Below are positions 26,713 to 36,024 of a DNA stretch of 64,000 nt, piece after piece. The notes beneath the pieces are model-generated. The model had not been told where the DNA came from. It saw nothing but the letters and a program-made list of their open reading frames with translations, and made no database searches. Made by a program: the position numbers and the translations under genes. The stretch's first letter is position 1, and each line of letters opens with the position of its first letter. The stretch comes from an uncultured Peptostreptococcaceae bacterium (lineage in GTDB: Bacteria > Bacillota > Clostridia > Peptostreptococcales > Peptostreptococcaceae), in contig CAMTIM010000043.1 of NCBI GenBank assembly GCA_947072565.1, forward strand, positions 186,001 to 250,000. Reading direction: 5' to 3'.

Positions 26713-28260
26713 TTAGCTTATATTACTTTTAATACTTTCTTTTGATAAATCTTCTTTAGTATTTGCTAAAGTCTTTTCTTGTTGCTTAACTTCTTTTCTA
26801 AGTGCCTTAACAATTGATACTATACTTATATTAACTATTATCGCAAATGGGAATGCAGATACTATAGATACCATCTGAAGTGTTTGTAAGCCACCCGATA
26901 ATAAAAGTGCTATTGCCAATCCTGCTTGAACAATTCCCCATATTATCTTTTTTTTATTACTTGGATTTAAATCCCCATTAGATGTAAACATACCTAATAC
27001 ATAAGTTGCTGAATCTGCTGATGATACAAAAAATGTACAAAGTAAAATCATTGATACTATTGATAATACATTACCAAATTGGTAATTTGAAAATACTTTA
27101 AACAGTGCAGTTTCTGTTATTGCTGTTGCATTACTTGCAAAATCAGTTCCTAAGTTTATTCCTAATGTTCCAAATACAGTAAACCATATTATACAAGCTA
27201 ATGCAGGCACTAACGTTACACCTATTATAAATTCTCTTATTGTTCTACCTTTAGATATTCTTGCTATAAATATACTTACAAATGGTATCCACGCTATCCA
27301 TAATGCCCAATAAAATACCCTCCACTGACTAATCCAGGCTTTACTTGGGTCAATATATAAGCTTTGAGATATAAACTGTGTTAAGTAAGCAACTCCACCA
27401 TTTCCTAAGTTTCGTAGCATATCTAATTTAGGTCCTATTAATATAGCTCCTATTAATATAAATGCTGCTAAGCTTAAGTTTATATTAGATAATGTTTTTA
27501 TACCTTTATCTAAACCACTTGTAGAACTTAATGTATATAAAACAGTTGCAATTGCTATTATTAATATTTGTATTTGTATGGTGTTTTCTATATTAAAAAC
27601 ATATTCTAATCCCCCTGCAATTTGCATAGTTCCCATACCTAACGATGTTGCTATTCCTGTAACCGTTGTAAATACAGCTAATATATCTATTGTTTTTCCT
27701 ATAGGACCTCTTACTCCGTTTTCTCCTAGTATAGGTAAAAAGACACTACTTATAAGACCTGGTGCATCTTTTCTAAATTGAAAATATGCAAGAGCTAATC
27801 CCATTATAGAATAAGCTGCCCACGGATGAAGACCCCAATGTATATATGACTGTTGCATTGCAAAAGTTACAGCTTCACTAGACCCAGCTTGAGAACCTAT
27901 TGGTGCTATAAAGTGTTTCATAGGCTCTACTGCTCCAAAGAATACTAATCCTATACCCATTCCAGCTCCAAATAGCATAGAAAACCATGAAAGATTACTA
28001 AATTCAGGTCTATCAGTATCCTTCCCAAGCCTTATCTTTCCATATTTGCTAAAAATTAAAAATACTGCAAATATTACTAATGCAAGCATGCCTATTGTAT
28101 ATATCCAACTAAAATTATTTATTATCACCTTAAACATAGAATTTGATACTTTTTCAAATATGTCTGGCGAAATAATTGCTGTAACAACTACTATACTTGT
28201 TAATATTAAAGATATTATAAATACATAATTTATTTTATTTTGTTTTATTTCATTGTTCAT
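26713..28260 (-). CDS. BCCT family betaine/carnitine/choline transporter
   Basis: This 515-residue secondary transporter has about twelve helices. The glycine-rich segment MLFGAGMGIGLVFFGAVEP (about 94-112) and the tryptophan-rich region WALWIAWIPFVSIFIARISKG are BCCT signatures. Such carriers import glycine betaine or related osmolytes, or carnitine or choline, using Na+ or H+. The exact substrate cannot be read. A 28-bp palindrome covers its promoter, and the BusR-like gene lies convergent downstream, suggesting osmotic or c-di-AMP control. Confidence 0.92.
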   Translation of the reverse strand: MNNEIKQNKINYVFIISLILTSIVVVTAIISPDIFEKVSNSMFKVIINNFSWIYTIGMLALVIFAVFLIFSKYGKIRLGKDTDRPEFSNLSWFSMLFGAGMGIGLVFFGAVEPMKHFIAPIGSQAGSSEAVTFAMQQSYIHWGLHPWAAYSIMGLALAYFQFRKDAPGLISSVFLPILGENGVRGPIGKTIDILAVFTTVTGIATSLGMGTMQIAGGLEYVFNIENTIQIQILIIAIATVLYTLSSTSGLDKGIKTLSNINLSLAAFILIGAILIGPKLDMLRNLGNGGVAYLTQFISQSLYIDPSKAWISQWRVFYWALWIAWIPFVSIFIARISKGRTIREFIIGVTLVPALACIIWFTVFGTLGINLGTDFASNATAITETALFKVFSNYQFGNVLSIVSMILLCTFFVSSADSATYVLGMFTSNGDLNPSNKKKIIWGIVQAGLAIALLLSGGLQTLQMVSIVSAFPFAIIVNISIVSIVKALRKEVKQQEKTLANTKEDLSKESIKSNIS

Positions 28261-28343
28261 AATTAATTTCCCCCTTATTTTATAAATTTTTAAGTATATT
28301 TTTTAAACAAACAACTTGGTTTTTTTTATAAGTTTTTTCTATC

Positions 28344-28382
28344 TACAACTTTATATTAATTTGAAGTTGTATGTTGTGTCAA
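28344..28382 (-). promoter_or_regulatory. BCCT promoter with overlapping 28-bp operator-like palindrome
   Basis: On the minus strand TTGACA (28377-28382) and TAATAT (28353-28358) are 18 bases apart. A dyad with arms TACAACTT and AAGTTGTA (28344-28371) and an ATTAAT centre covers the spacer, the -10 and the start region; 24 of 28 positions are symmetric. This is where a repressor such as the BusR-like protein would act. The rest of the 395-base gene-free gap (28261-28655) is A/T-rich, with only the M16 terminator recognised in it. Confidence 0.6.
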
Positions 28383-28586
28383 GCAAGTCATCATTTTTCT
28401 AACCTTTTTAAATATGCATTAACCATTGATATATCAATTGTTTTTTCAAATAAAAAAATATTTTATATTTTATTTTATTTTTGTAGAAATAACTTAATCT
28501 TAAATAAAATCATAATTTAAGTTTATCAAGCAGATAATACTCTTTTTAATGCAAGAATTTCATTGAAATAATTATAATTTAAACAT

Positions 28587-28638
28587 AAAAAGAGAACGCC
28601 TCTTAATGATTTAATTCATTTTGAGACATTCTCTTTTT
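28587..28638. terminator. Terminator after the M16 peptidase operon
   Basis: Outer arms AAAAAGAGAA and TTCTCTTTTT plus inner CTC/GAG and AATGA/TTCATT pairing form a long imperfect hairpin with T-runs on both sides. It lies 18 bases after the end of the M16 gene at 28656. Confidence 0.75.
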
Positions 28639-28655
28639 ATATTTAATTACATACT

Positions 28656-29948
28656 TTATTTTTTAATTGGCTCTACTATAGATATGACACAGTATTCTTC
28701 TTTTAGGTGAGATTTTAATCTCTCTTGTACTTCCTCAAACTTAATATCTTTTAGTACCTCTAAATAATCTAATAGATTTATTCCCTTAAAATTGTAAGTT
28801 ATAAAATTATTAGCTATGAAATCTACTGAATCAAAATATTTTAATAAGTTCCCTATTTTTTTCTTTCTAATTCTTTCAAATTCTTGATTGTTAAGACCTT
28901 CTATTTTATATTTTTCTATATGTTCTAGTATTATTTTTTTAACTTCTCTAGGATCTTTAGAGTCGCCTCCGATTATAGTAAATCCATAATCTATTTGAGA
29001 AGAGAACCCTCCTCCAAAGCTATCATTTATAAGGCCTTTCATATATAAATCTTCAAACAATCTACTACCTCTTTTAAAAATCATATCTATTAATATTTCT
29101 GTTACTATTTCTTTTCTTAAAAGCTCATTTCCTTTTATACCTACTTTATTATCTTTAAAGGCTATATTAAATGTAGGCATTGATATAGGGAATTTAGCTA
29201 CAATTTCTTTTTCATTAATGTTATCTGGTTCATTTGGATAAAACTTTTGTATCTCATTAGATAATTTATCTACATCATAATGGTTAGCTTTTTTAGCGGT
29301 TTCCATAACTTTGTCACAATCTAAATCTCCTACAACAAATAACGTCATATTTCCCGGGTTATAAAATGTATTATAACATTTATATAACTCTTCTTTTGTT
29401 ATTTTATTGATACTTTCCACGCTTCCTGCTATATCAACTTTTACAGGGTGATTTACATATAATGCTTTTAAGCAATTAAAGTAAACATTCCAATTAGGGT
29501 CATCATCATACATTTTTATTTCTTGCTCAATTATACCTTTTTCCTTTTCTACGTTTTCATCTGTAAAATAAGGAGTCTGTACATAGTCTATTAAGTGAGC
29601 TAAACTATCGTAAAAGTTTTCAGTAACTGAGAATAAATATGCTGTCATTGTAAAATTAGTAAATGCATTTGCACTTGCTCCCCATTTAGAGAATTTATCA
29701 AACGCATTACCTCCATCTGGTTGTTCAAACATTTTATGTTCTAGAAAATGTGCAATTCCTTCATTAACTGTGATTTTTTCACTTTCTCCAATTGGAACAA
29801 ATTCTAATTCATTTGAGCCATAGTTAGTTGCTAAAACTGCATATTTTTTAGTAAATCCAGCTTTGGGCATAAAGTAAACATCTAGCCCATTTTCTAATTT
29901 TTCATAATAAATTTCTTCTTTTAATACATCGTTAGTTATCTTTTTCAT
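28656..29948 (-). CDS. M16 family zinc peptidase (YmfH-like, catalytic)
   Basis: This 430-residue M16 (insulinase/processing-peptidase) protein has the inverted zinc motif HFLEH (67-71) and the downstream glutamate region EKGIIEQEIKMYDDDP (about 135-150). It is the catalytic half of a two-gene pair, as in Bacillus ymfF-ymfH. The ATG at 29948 lies a few bases after GAGGTGG. The substrate is unknown; relatives process small peptides. It follows the non-catalytic partner by 14 bases. Confidence 0.87.
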   Translation of the reverse strand: MKKITNDVLKEEIYYEKLENGLDVYFMPKAGFTKKYAVLATNYGSNELEFVPIGESEKITVNEGIAHFLEHKMFEQPDGGNAFDKFSKWGASANAFTNFTMTAYLFSVTENFYDSLAHLIDYVQTPYFTDENVEKEKGIIEQEIKMYDDDPNWNVYFNCLKALYVNHPVKVDIAGSVESINKITKEELYKCYNTFYNPGNMTLFVVGDLDCDKVMETAKKANHYDVDKLSNEIQKFYPNEPDNINEKEIVAKFPISMPTFNIAFKDNKVGIKGNELLRKEIVTEILIDMIFKRGSRLFEDLYMKGLINDSFGGGFSSQIDYGFTIIGGDSKDPREVKKIILEHIEKYKIEGLNNQEFERIRKKKIGNLLKYFDSVDFIANNFITYNFKGINLLDYLEVLKDIKFEEVQERLKSHLKEEYCVISIVEPIKK

Positions 29949-29962
29949 ATATGCCACCTCAC

Positions 29963-31228
29963 TTAGTTTCTTAAGAAATAAACAGTATCAAGTTCTATTG
30001 ATTCAAAAGCTTTAACTATATCTTCACTTTTAACTTTATCTATATTTTGTATCATATCTTCTATTGTAGAATTTGTTTTACTCATACCTTGTGCAAAGTA
30101 GAAATCAGACATTCCACCTATACTATCAGAAAGTGACTTCATTGAGTTTATTAATCCACTTTTACTATTTTCTATTTCATCTATTGATATTTCTCCACTT
30201 TTTATACTTTCTAATTGTTTTTTAACCAGTTCTACAGTTTTTTCATAATTTTGTACTTCTATTCCTGATGATACAAATAATATTCCTTTGTATTTTTCAA
30301 CTGATGAGTAAATATAATAACATAAACTTTCTTTTTCTCTTATATTTACAAACATCTTAGAATGAGGCCCTCCACCTAATACGTTGCATCCAACTACTAG
30401 TGGGTAATATTTATCTTCATCTCTAAAGTCTACATTAGTTCTATATCCCATAACTAATTTACCTTGAGTTATATCCATTTTCTCTTCAATAACTTTTACT
30501 TTATCTATATCTGCCTTATATTCTTCTCTAGGAATTTCTATTATTTCTTCTCTTTCAAAAGTAAAGTTTTTACTTATTATATCAACAACTTCATTTTCAT
30601 CAAAGTCACCTTCTACAACTATATCTATAGGAGAAGTTTTTATTATGTTTTTGTAGTGTTCATATAAGTCCCTTGGGCTTATTTTATCTAAGTCTTCCTC
30701 ATAACCTATTTCACTTATACTAAATCTTTCACCTTTACACATTTCTTCAAATGTTCTTTCAAGTGCATATCTGCCTTTGTCGTTTATTTTAGATTGAATT
30801 CTATCTTTTAGGTTAGTTTTTTCTATATCTAAATACTCTTTGTTAAACCCACCATCTACTACTAAAGGTTTATTTAAAACTTCGTTGAAGAATTCTATAA
30901 CATCTGTAAATATTTTTTCATCTAAATACTTTTCATTAGTACTTATTATTTTAAATGATATTACTTGACGTTCTCCTCTTTTAGAAACATCACCCATCAT
31001 AGATGAACCATATAAATCATCTAGTTTATTCGATGTTTCTCTTAAACTAGGATACTTTTCACATCCACTAGTTATTATAGTTGGTAGTAATGCATTTTTT
31101 GTAGCTTCTTCTTTATCTAATAACCTTTGTATATAAATACTAACAAGATTAGATTTAAACTTTTCAGCACGTATTAATGTTAAGTTAATATTTTTACCTA
31201 AGTTGATTTTTTTTATATCTTTTTCCAT
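29963..31228 (-). CDS. M16 family peptidase-like protein without HxxEH (YmfF-like)
   Basis: This 421-residue protein is built like an M16 subunit (LVMGYRTNVDF, NVLGGGPHSKMFVNIREKESLCYYI), but the zinc motif HxxEH is absent; LLPTIITSGCEKYP stands there. It probably pairs with the catalytic M16 subunit encoded directly downstream to form a heterodimer, as in YmfF/YmfH and AlbF/AlbE. Function of the pair here is not known. Confidence 0.85.
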   Translation of the reverse strand: MEKDIKKINLGKNINLTLIRAEKFKSNLVSIYIQRLLDKEEATKNALLPTIITSGCEKYPSLRETSNKLDDLYGSSMMGDVSKRGERQVISFKIISTNEKYLDEKIFTDVIEFFNEVLNKPLVVDGGFNKEYLDIEKTNLKDRIQSKINDKGRYALERTFEEMCKGERFSISEIGYEEDLDKISPRDLYEHYKNIIKTSPIDIVVEGDFDENEVVDIISKNFTFEREEIIEIPREEYKADIDKVKVIEEKMDITQGKLVMGYRTNVDFRDEDKYYPLVVGCNVLGGGPHSKMFVNIREKESLCYYIYSSVEKYKGILFVSSGIEVQNYEKTVELVKKQLESIKSGEISIDEIENSKSGLINSMKSLSDSIGGMSDFYFAQGMSKTNSTIEDMIQNIDKVKSEDIVKAFESIELDTVYFLRN

Positions 31229-31237
31229 TTTATCCTC

Positions 31238-32347
31238 CTACTTATTTCTTAATGATATTCTTGTAAAAAGCTCATCTACTATAGCGTCCTCTTTTTTGTC
31301 AGGGTCTATATAATAAAATTTAGTATTTCCCATATCTAAATCTTCAAGTATACTTTTTGCTAAATGCTTTGTATACATAGTGTCAATTGTACATGTTGGA
31401 GTAACAACATACAAGGTATGTATTCCATATTCTAGTAACTCTTCTCCTGATTTTATTATATCTTGTTTATTATTTTCTAAAAGAGGTAATTTTATTTGAA
31501 TATCTATATTTTTTTCTTCACGCTCTATGTATTCTTTTATTTTTTCTCTAAATAATATATCTTGTTCTAAGTTATTTTTGTCATATAATCCTATTAATAG
31601 TACACCTGAATCTTCACCTAAAGATCTAATATTTTTTAATATTTCATCTTTATATACCATTGCTAAATTATTTGATTTATAAAATGGTTCTAGTATTTCT
31701 ATTTTATCTAAGCCTAGTGGTAATAAATCTAGTTTTTCATATCTTTCTTTAAAGATCTCATAGTCTTTTCCTTCTGTCATAAAAAGAGGGCAAATTATTA
31801 TATTTTTGTATCCTTTTGAAATAACATCTTCTAGTGAATTTTCAAAGTATGGCTTACTATACATATATGAATTGACTACTTTGTACTTTTTTCCTAGCTG
31901 ATTACTTAGTTTTGTAGCAACCTCATTTGCATCATCTTTAAATGTACTATCCTCTAACTCATTATAGTATGTTTTGTAATTGTATAAGGATTTTATACCC
32001 TTTAATATAGATTTATATCCATTTTCGTAATTTATTTGAATAGCTCTTTCCTTTATGTCATAATGTTTAGCTTCTCCTTCTGAAACTAATAGTATTAATG
32101 TTTCTTCTTTATCTTCCCCTACTTTTACATCTTTAAAACTTATTTCGTTTTTAAAACTAAATGCTATCATTAAATTAACTGAAATAAATGAAATAATAAA
32201 AGCATAAAGCATATATTTATAATCTTTATTTATTATTACTTGCTTATAAATTATTAATGTTGCCAAGACTATAAATATGTTTTCCATATATCCTTTAAAT
32301 ATAAAACTAAAAGCTATAGATATAAATAAAAGTATTGAAAGTAACAT
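31238..32347 (-). CDS. Membrane-anchored protein with chelatase-like (ferrochelatase-fold) domain, function unknown
   Basis: This 369-residue protein starts with two or three hydrophobic segments (about 1-65) and continues as a soluble alpha/beta domain. LILLVSEGEAKHYDIKERAIQINYENGY and the second half (GVLLIGLYDKNNLEQD, TLYVVTPTCTIDTMYTKHLAKSI) resemble the two halves of HemH/CbiK-type chelatases. The usual catalytic histidine and glutamate of ferrochelatase are not obvious. The family call is weak. It is 9 bases before the M16 pair and probably in the same operon. Confidence 0.4.
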   Translation of the reverse strand: MLLSILLFISIAFSFIFKGYMENIFIVLATLIIYKQVIINKDYKYMLYAFIISFISVNLMIAFSFKNEISFKDVKVGEDKEETLILLVSEGEAKHYDIKERAIQINYENGYKSILKGIKSLYNYKTYYNELEDSTFKDDANEVATKLSNQLGKKYKVVNSYMYSKPYFENSLEDVISKGYKNIIICPLFMTEGKDYEIFKERYEKLDLLPLGLDKIEILEPFYKSNNLAMVYKDEILKNIRSLGEDSGVLLIGLYDKNNLEQDILFREKIKEYIEREEKNIDIQIKLPLLENNKQDIIKSGEELLEYGIHTLYVVTPTCTIDTMYTKHLAKSILEDLDMGNTKFYYIDPDKKEDAIVDELFTRISLRNK

Positions 32348-32540
32348 AAAATCAACCCCAATATTGTTTTTAATGTAAATGTGTAGTTTACATCTATTAT
32401 ATATATGAGGTATAATCAGTATGTATGTCTATAATAGAATCTTGTAAATTTTTAAAATTGGCTTTTTAGCTCAATTTGGCGCCTTGATAGGTTGTTTAAA
32501 TTTATAATATATAACTATGACAAAAGAGAGGACGATGACT

Positions 32541-33638
32541 ATGAAATTAGGTATAGTTGGTTTACCAAATGTAGGTAAAAGTACACTATTCAATGCAATA
32601 ACTCAAGCAGGAGCAGAATCTGCAAACTACCCATTCTGTACAATAGAACCAAACGTTGGTGTTGTTTCTGTTCCAGATGAAAGGTTAGAAAAATTAAGAG
32701 AATTATATAATTCTAAAAAAGTAGTTCCTACTGCTATAGAGTTTTGTGATATAGCAGGACTAGTTAGAGGTGCTTCTAAAGGTGAAGGTTTAGGTAATAA
32801 ATTCTTATCTCACATAAGAGAAGTTGATGCTATTGTTCACGTTGTTAGATGTTTTGAAGATCCTAACGTTGTTCACGTTGACGGTTCTGTTGATCCTTTA
32901 AGAGATATGGAAACTATAAACTTAGAATTAATATTCTCTGATATAGAGATATTAGACAGAAGAATACAAAAAGGTTCTAAAGCTGCTAGAGCTGATAAAG
33001 CATTAGCTTCTGAACTTGAATTCTTAAAAGAAATATTAGCTACTTTAGAAGACGGAAAATCTGTTAGAACTATGGAATTTAATGATGATCAAAAAACTTT
33101 TGTTGATTCATTAAACTTACTTACTTCTAAACCTGTAATATACGCTACTAACGTATGTGAAGATGATTTAGCTGATGAAGCACAAAATAATGCTTATGTT
33201 AATACAGTTAGAGAATTTGCTTCTAGCGAAGATGCTGAAGTTGTTGTTGTTTGTGCTCAAATAGAAGCAGAAATAGCTGAACTTGACTCTGACGAAGAAA
33301 AGCAAGAATTCTTAGAAACTCTAGGTCTTGAGCAATCAGGATTAGATAAATTAATAAGATCTTCTTATTCATTACTTGGACTTATGTCTTACTTAACAGC
33401 AGGTCCTCAAGAGATAAGAGCTTGGACTATAAAGTCTGGTACAAAAGCACCAGTTGCTGGTGGAAAGATTCACTCTGATATAGAAAGAGGATTCATAAGA
33501 GCGGAAACTATAGCATTTGATGACTTAATTGGCGTTGGTACTATGAGTGCTGCTAAAGACAAAGGTCTTGTTAGACTTGAAGGAAAAGAATATATAGTTA
33601 AAGATGGAGACGTTATATTATTCAGATTTAACGTATAA
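32541..33638 (+). CDS. ychF: YchF/OLA1 family P-loop ATPase
   Basis: This 365-residue Obg-related nucleotidase prefers ATP and binds ribosomes, and is linked to stress and translation quality control. The P-loop GLPNVGKST (7-15), the PFCTIEPNVG switch, the coiled-coil insert and the C-terminal TGS domain (FDDLIGVGTMSAAKDKGLVRLEGK) are present. The ATG at 32541 (MKLGIVG) lies nine bases after GAGAGG; the ATG two codons earlier is too close. The 193 bases before it are A/T-rich and contain the inverted repeat TGTAAA/TTTACA but no clear promoter. Confidence 0.95.
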   Translation: MKLGIVGLPNVGKSTLFNAITQAGAESANYPFCTIEPNVGVVSVPDERLEKLRELYNSKKVVPTAIEFCDIAGLVRGASKGEGLGNKFLSHIREVDAIVHVVRCFEDPNVVHVDGSVDPLRDMETINLELIFSDIEILDRRIQKGSKAARADKALASELEFLKEILATLEDGKSVRTMEFNDDQKTFVDSLNLLTSKPVIYATNVCEDDLADEAQNNAYVNTVREFASSEDAEVVVVCAQIEAEIAELDSDEEKQEFLETLGLEQSGLDKLIRSSYSLLGLMSYLTAGPQEIRAWTIKSGTKAPVAGGKIHSDIERGFIRAETIAFDDLIGVGTMSAAKDKGLVRLEGKEYIVKDGDVILFRFNV

Positions 33639-33642
33639 TATA

Positions 33643-33690
33643 AAAAAGCTTCTATCAATGAATTTTTCATTGATAGAAGCTTCTTTTATT
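33643..33690. terminator. Bidirectional terminator between ychF and cstA
   Basis: Arms AAGCTTCTATCAATG and complement, extended by AA/TT, enclose a short T-rich loop, with A- and T-runs outside. It serves both convergent genes. Confidence 0.85.
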
Positions 33691-33702
33691 ACATTTTTTA
33701 TT

Positions 33703-35139
33703 TTAAGCTATTTTTTTATCAGCTACATTTTCTACTAATTTATTTTTCTTTATCATAAACAGTACAAATAATATCGCTGCACTAAGCACTCCTACCCAGT
33801 TAGAAATATTTGCATTTAATCTAAATCCTTCTGGTGCTTGTAATATATATGCCATACATACAGAAGTCATAAATGTTGCTGGTATTAAAGTCATCCAATA
33901 ATTTGATTTATTTTTAAGTAGATATACAGTTCCTGCCCATAAGAATATAGTCGCTAAAGTTTGGTTAGACCAAGCAAAATATCTCCATATTATGTTAAAA
34001 TCTACTGTAGTTAATCCTATACATACTAAAAATAGTGGTATTGCTAATATAAATCTGTTTTTAAATCCTTCTTGCTTTATTTTAAATGCATCAGCTATCG
34101 TAAGTCTAGCACTTCTAAATGCAGTATCTCCACTAGTTATAGGACAAGCAACAACTCCAAGTATTGCAAGTACTGAACCCATTGGTCCTAGTAATTCTCT
34201 AGATAAAAGACCTACCACTCCTGATTGACCGTTATATTGTGTTAAAGCATGTTGTATAGATAAAGTATCTCCAAAGAATGCAATTGTAACACCACACCAT
34301 ATTAAAGCTACTATTCCTTCTACAACCATCGCTCCATAGAAAACTTTTTTACTTTCAGATTCTTTATGAAGACATCTAGCCATCATAGGTGATTGAGTAG
34401 CATGGAATCCAGATATAGCACCACATGCTATAGTAGTAAATAAAAATGGAAATACAGCTAATCCATCTGGATGTAAGTTTTGTAGAGTAAGTTCCATCAT
34501 CGGTCTAGTTCCATTAATATGACCTGCAAACATAGAAACACATAAACCTACTGCCATAAATAATAAAGCTGCTCCAAACACAGGATATATTTTACCTATA
34601 ACTTTATCAATTGGTAAAACTGTAGCTAACATATAATAAATTATTATTAATACTACCCAAATGTTTTTATCTATTCCAGTCATAGATGTTAATAATCCTG
34701 CTGGAGATGTAACAAACACTGTTCCAACTAATATTAATAATATAACTGAGAATACTCTCATAACTATCTTCATTTTATCGCCTAAGTATATACCAACTAT
34801 TTCAGAAACTGAAGTACCATCGTGTTTCATAGATATAACACCTGATAAAAAGTCGTGTATTCCTCCTGCAAATATAGTTCCAAATGTTATCCATAAAAAT
34901 GCAACAGGTCCAAATAATGCTCCCATTATTGCCCCAAATATAGGACCTGTTCCTGCTATATTTAAAAATTGTATTAAGAATACCTTATGCCATGGCATTG
35001 GTACATAATCTACACCATCTTGTAGTTTTACTGCTGGTGTAGAGTTTGAATCATCTAAACTTACTGATCTTTCAACTACATTTCCATAGACAAAATATCC
35101 AACTATAAGAAATGCTAAACATGCTAAAAATGTTATCAT
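33703..35139 (-). CDS. CstA/BtsT-family transporter (pyruvate or peptide uptake)
   Basis: This 478-residue protein of the carbon starvation CstA family has about thirteen helices. FLNIAGTGPIFGAIMGALFGP and FLSGVISMKHDGTSVSEIVG are family signatures. Relatives BtsT and CstA of E. coli take up pyruvate, and CstA was first linked to peptides. The ATG at 35139 is set by GGAGGAG seven bases upstream. A LytS/LytTR two-component pair lies directly upstream on the same strand, the arrangement of BtsSR with btsT, which favours pyruvate as substrate. Confidence 0.9.
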   Translation of the reverse strand: MITFLACLAFLIVGYFVYGNVVERSVSLDDSNSTPAVKLQDGVDYVPMPWHKVFLIQFLNIAGTGPIFGAIMGALFGPVAFLWITFGTIFAGGIHDFLSGVISMKHDGTSVSEIVGIYLGDKMKIVMRVFSVILLILVGTVFVTSPAGLLTSMTGIDKNIWVVLIIIYYMLATVLPIDKVIGKIYPVFGAALLFMAVGLCVSMFAGHINGTRPMMELTLQNLHPDGLAVFPFLFTTIACGAISGFHATQSPMMARCLHKESESKKVFYGAMVVEGIVALIWCGVTIAFFGDTLSIQHALTQYNGQSGVVGLLSRELLGPMGSVLAILGVVACPITSGDTAFRSARLTIADAFKIKQEGFKNRFILAIPLFLVCIGLTTVDFNIIWRYFAWSNQTLATIFLWAGTVYLLKNKSNYWMTLIPATFMTSVCMAYILQAPEGFRLNANISNWVGVLSAAILFVLFMIKKNKLVENVADKKIA

Positions 35140-35232
35140 ATCGTTTTCTCCTCCACAATATATTCTTGTGTTAATATTTATTATTTCAACAATATAATAG
35201 CTTTTTTTCACATTAAATAGATTTACCTTTGC

Positions 35233-35263
35233 ATGAAATGCATAATTTAGTGTATAAAGTGCA
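35233..35263 (-). promoter_or_regulatory. LytTR-type tandem direct repeat upstream of cstA
   Basis: On the minus strand TGCACTTTAT (35254-35263) and TGCATTTCAT (35233-35242) are direct repeats matching at 8 of 10 positions, 21 bases apart start to start. LytTR regulators such as E. coli YpdB bind two GCATTTCAT-like decamers with an 11-base spacer, as here. The site lies about 95 bases before the cstA ATG and just after the regulator gene. Confidence 0.6.
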
Positions 35264-35264
35264 C

Positions 35265-36014
35265 TTATATGTGCATAAGTTTTCTAAAATTTTGTATTTT
35301 ACTTCTACTTACTGGTATATCCGATTTTTTATATTTTAATTTTAATTTATATGTATTGTTAAACCATGGTATTATTTCACTTATTTTATTTATATTTACT
35401 ATATAAGACCTATGTGTTTTAAAAAATATATTATCAGGTAAATTTTTTTCAAATTCAGTTAAGCTACATTTAACTATATATTCATCTTCTTTTGTAAATA
35501 CATAAGTTTCTCTTTCTCTAGCTTCACAATAATATATATCTTTTGTATTTATTACAATTAATTTTTCATTTTTCCACAAACTAACGCTACTCACTGAATT
35601 TTCATTATGTGATAATTTATCACCTAAAGTTTTTTCTTCTTTAATTTTATTATTCTCATAAAATGCTTTAAGCTTATTTAACATAGAAACTATTCTTTCT
35701 TCTGAGTAAGGCTTTAGTATATAATCAAAAACTTCAAGTTCAAAAGCATCTACTGCATGTTCTTTATAAGCTGTAATAAACACTATTTTAGGACTCACTT
35801 TGAAATTTTTTATTGTTTTTGCAAGTAACATTCCATCAAGTAGTGGTATATTAATATCTAAAAAAATCACATCTATATCATTTTCTTGTATAAATTTCAA
35901 TACATCTATACCATTATCAAATTCACTAACAATTTCTATATTACTAAAGTTTTTAATAAAATATTTAAGTTCTTCTCTTGCAGGAAATTCGTCTTCAACT
36001 ATTATTGCTTTCAT
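35265..36014 (-). CDS. LytTR-family response regulator
   Basis: This 249-residue response regulator has a receiver domain with phospho-acceptor D53 in FLDINIP and the K in FITAYKEHAV, then a LytTR DNA-binding domain (about 145-245, FKTHRSYIVNINKI). It is encoded 10 bases after its sensor kinase and 125 bases before the CstA gene. Its most likely target is that transporter, through the direct repeat between them. Confidence 0.9.
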   Translation of the reverse strand: MKAIIVEDEFPAREELKYFIKNFSNIEIVSEFDNGIDVLKFIQENDIDVIFLDINIPLLDGMLLAKTIKNFKVSPKIVFITAYKEHAVDAFELEVFDYILKPYSEERIVSMLNKLKAFYENNKIKEEKTLGDKLSHNENSVSSVSLWKNEKLIVINTKDIYYCEARERETYVFTKEDEYIVKCSLTEFEKNLPDNIFFKTHRSYIVNINKISEIIPWFNNTYKLKLKYKKSDIPVSRSKIQNFRKLMHI

Positions 36015-36024
36015 TATATCCTCC

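Noticed and set aside
28321-28560. Small genes in the gap before the BCCT gene
   Set aside because: Only very short frames without ribosome sites; the region is better explained as promoter and A/T-rich leader.
33703-35211. Longer CstA starting at 35211
   Set aside because: The extra 24 residues contain the ribosome site GGAGGAG of the ATG at 35139 and are not membrane-protein-like.
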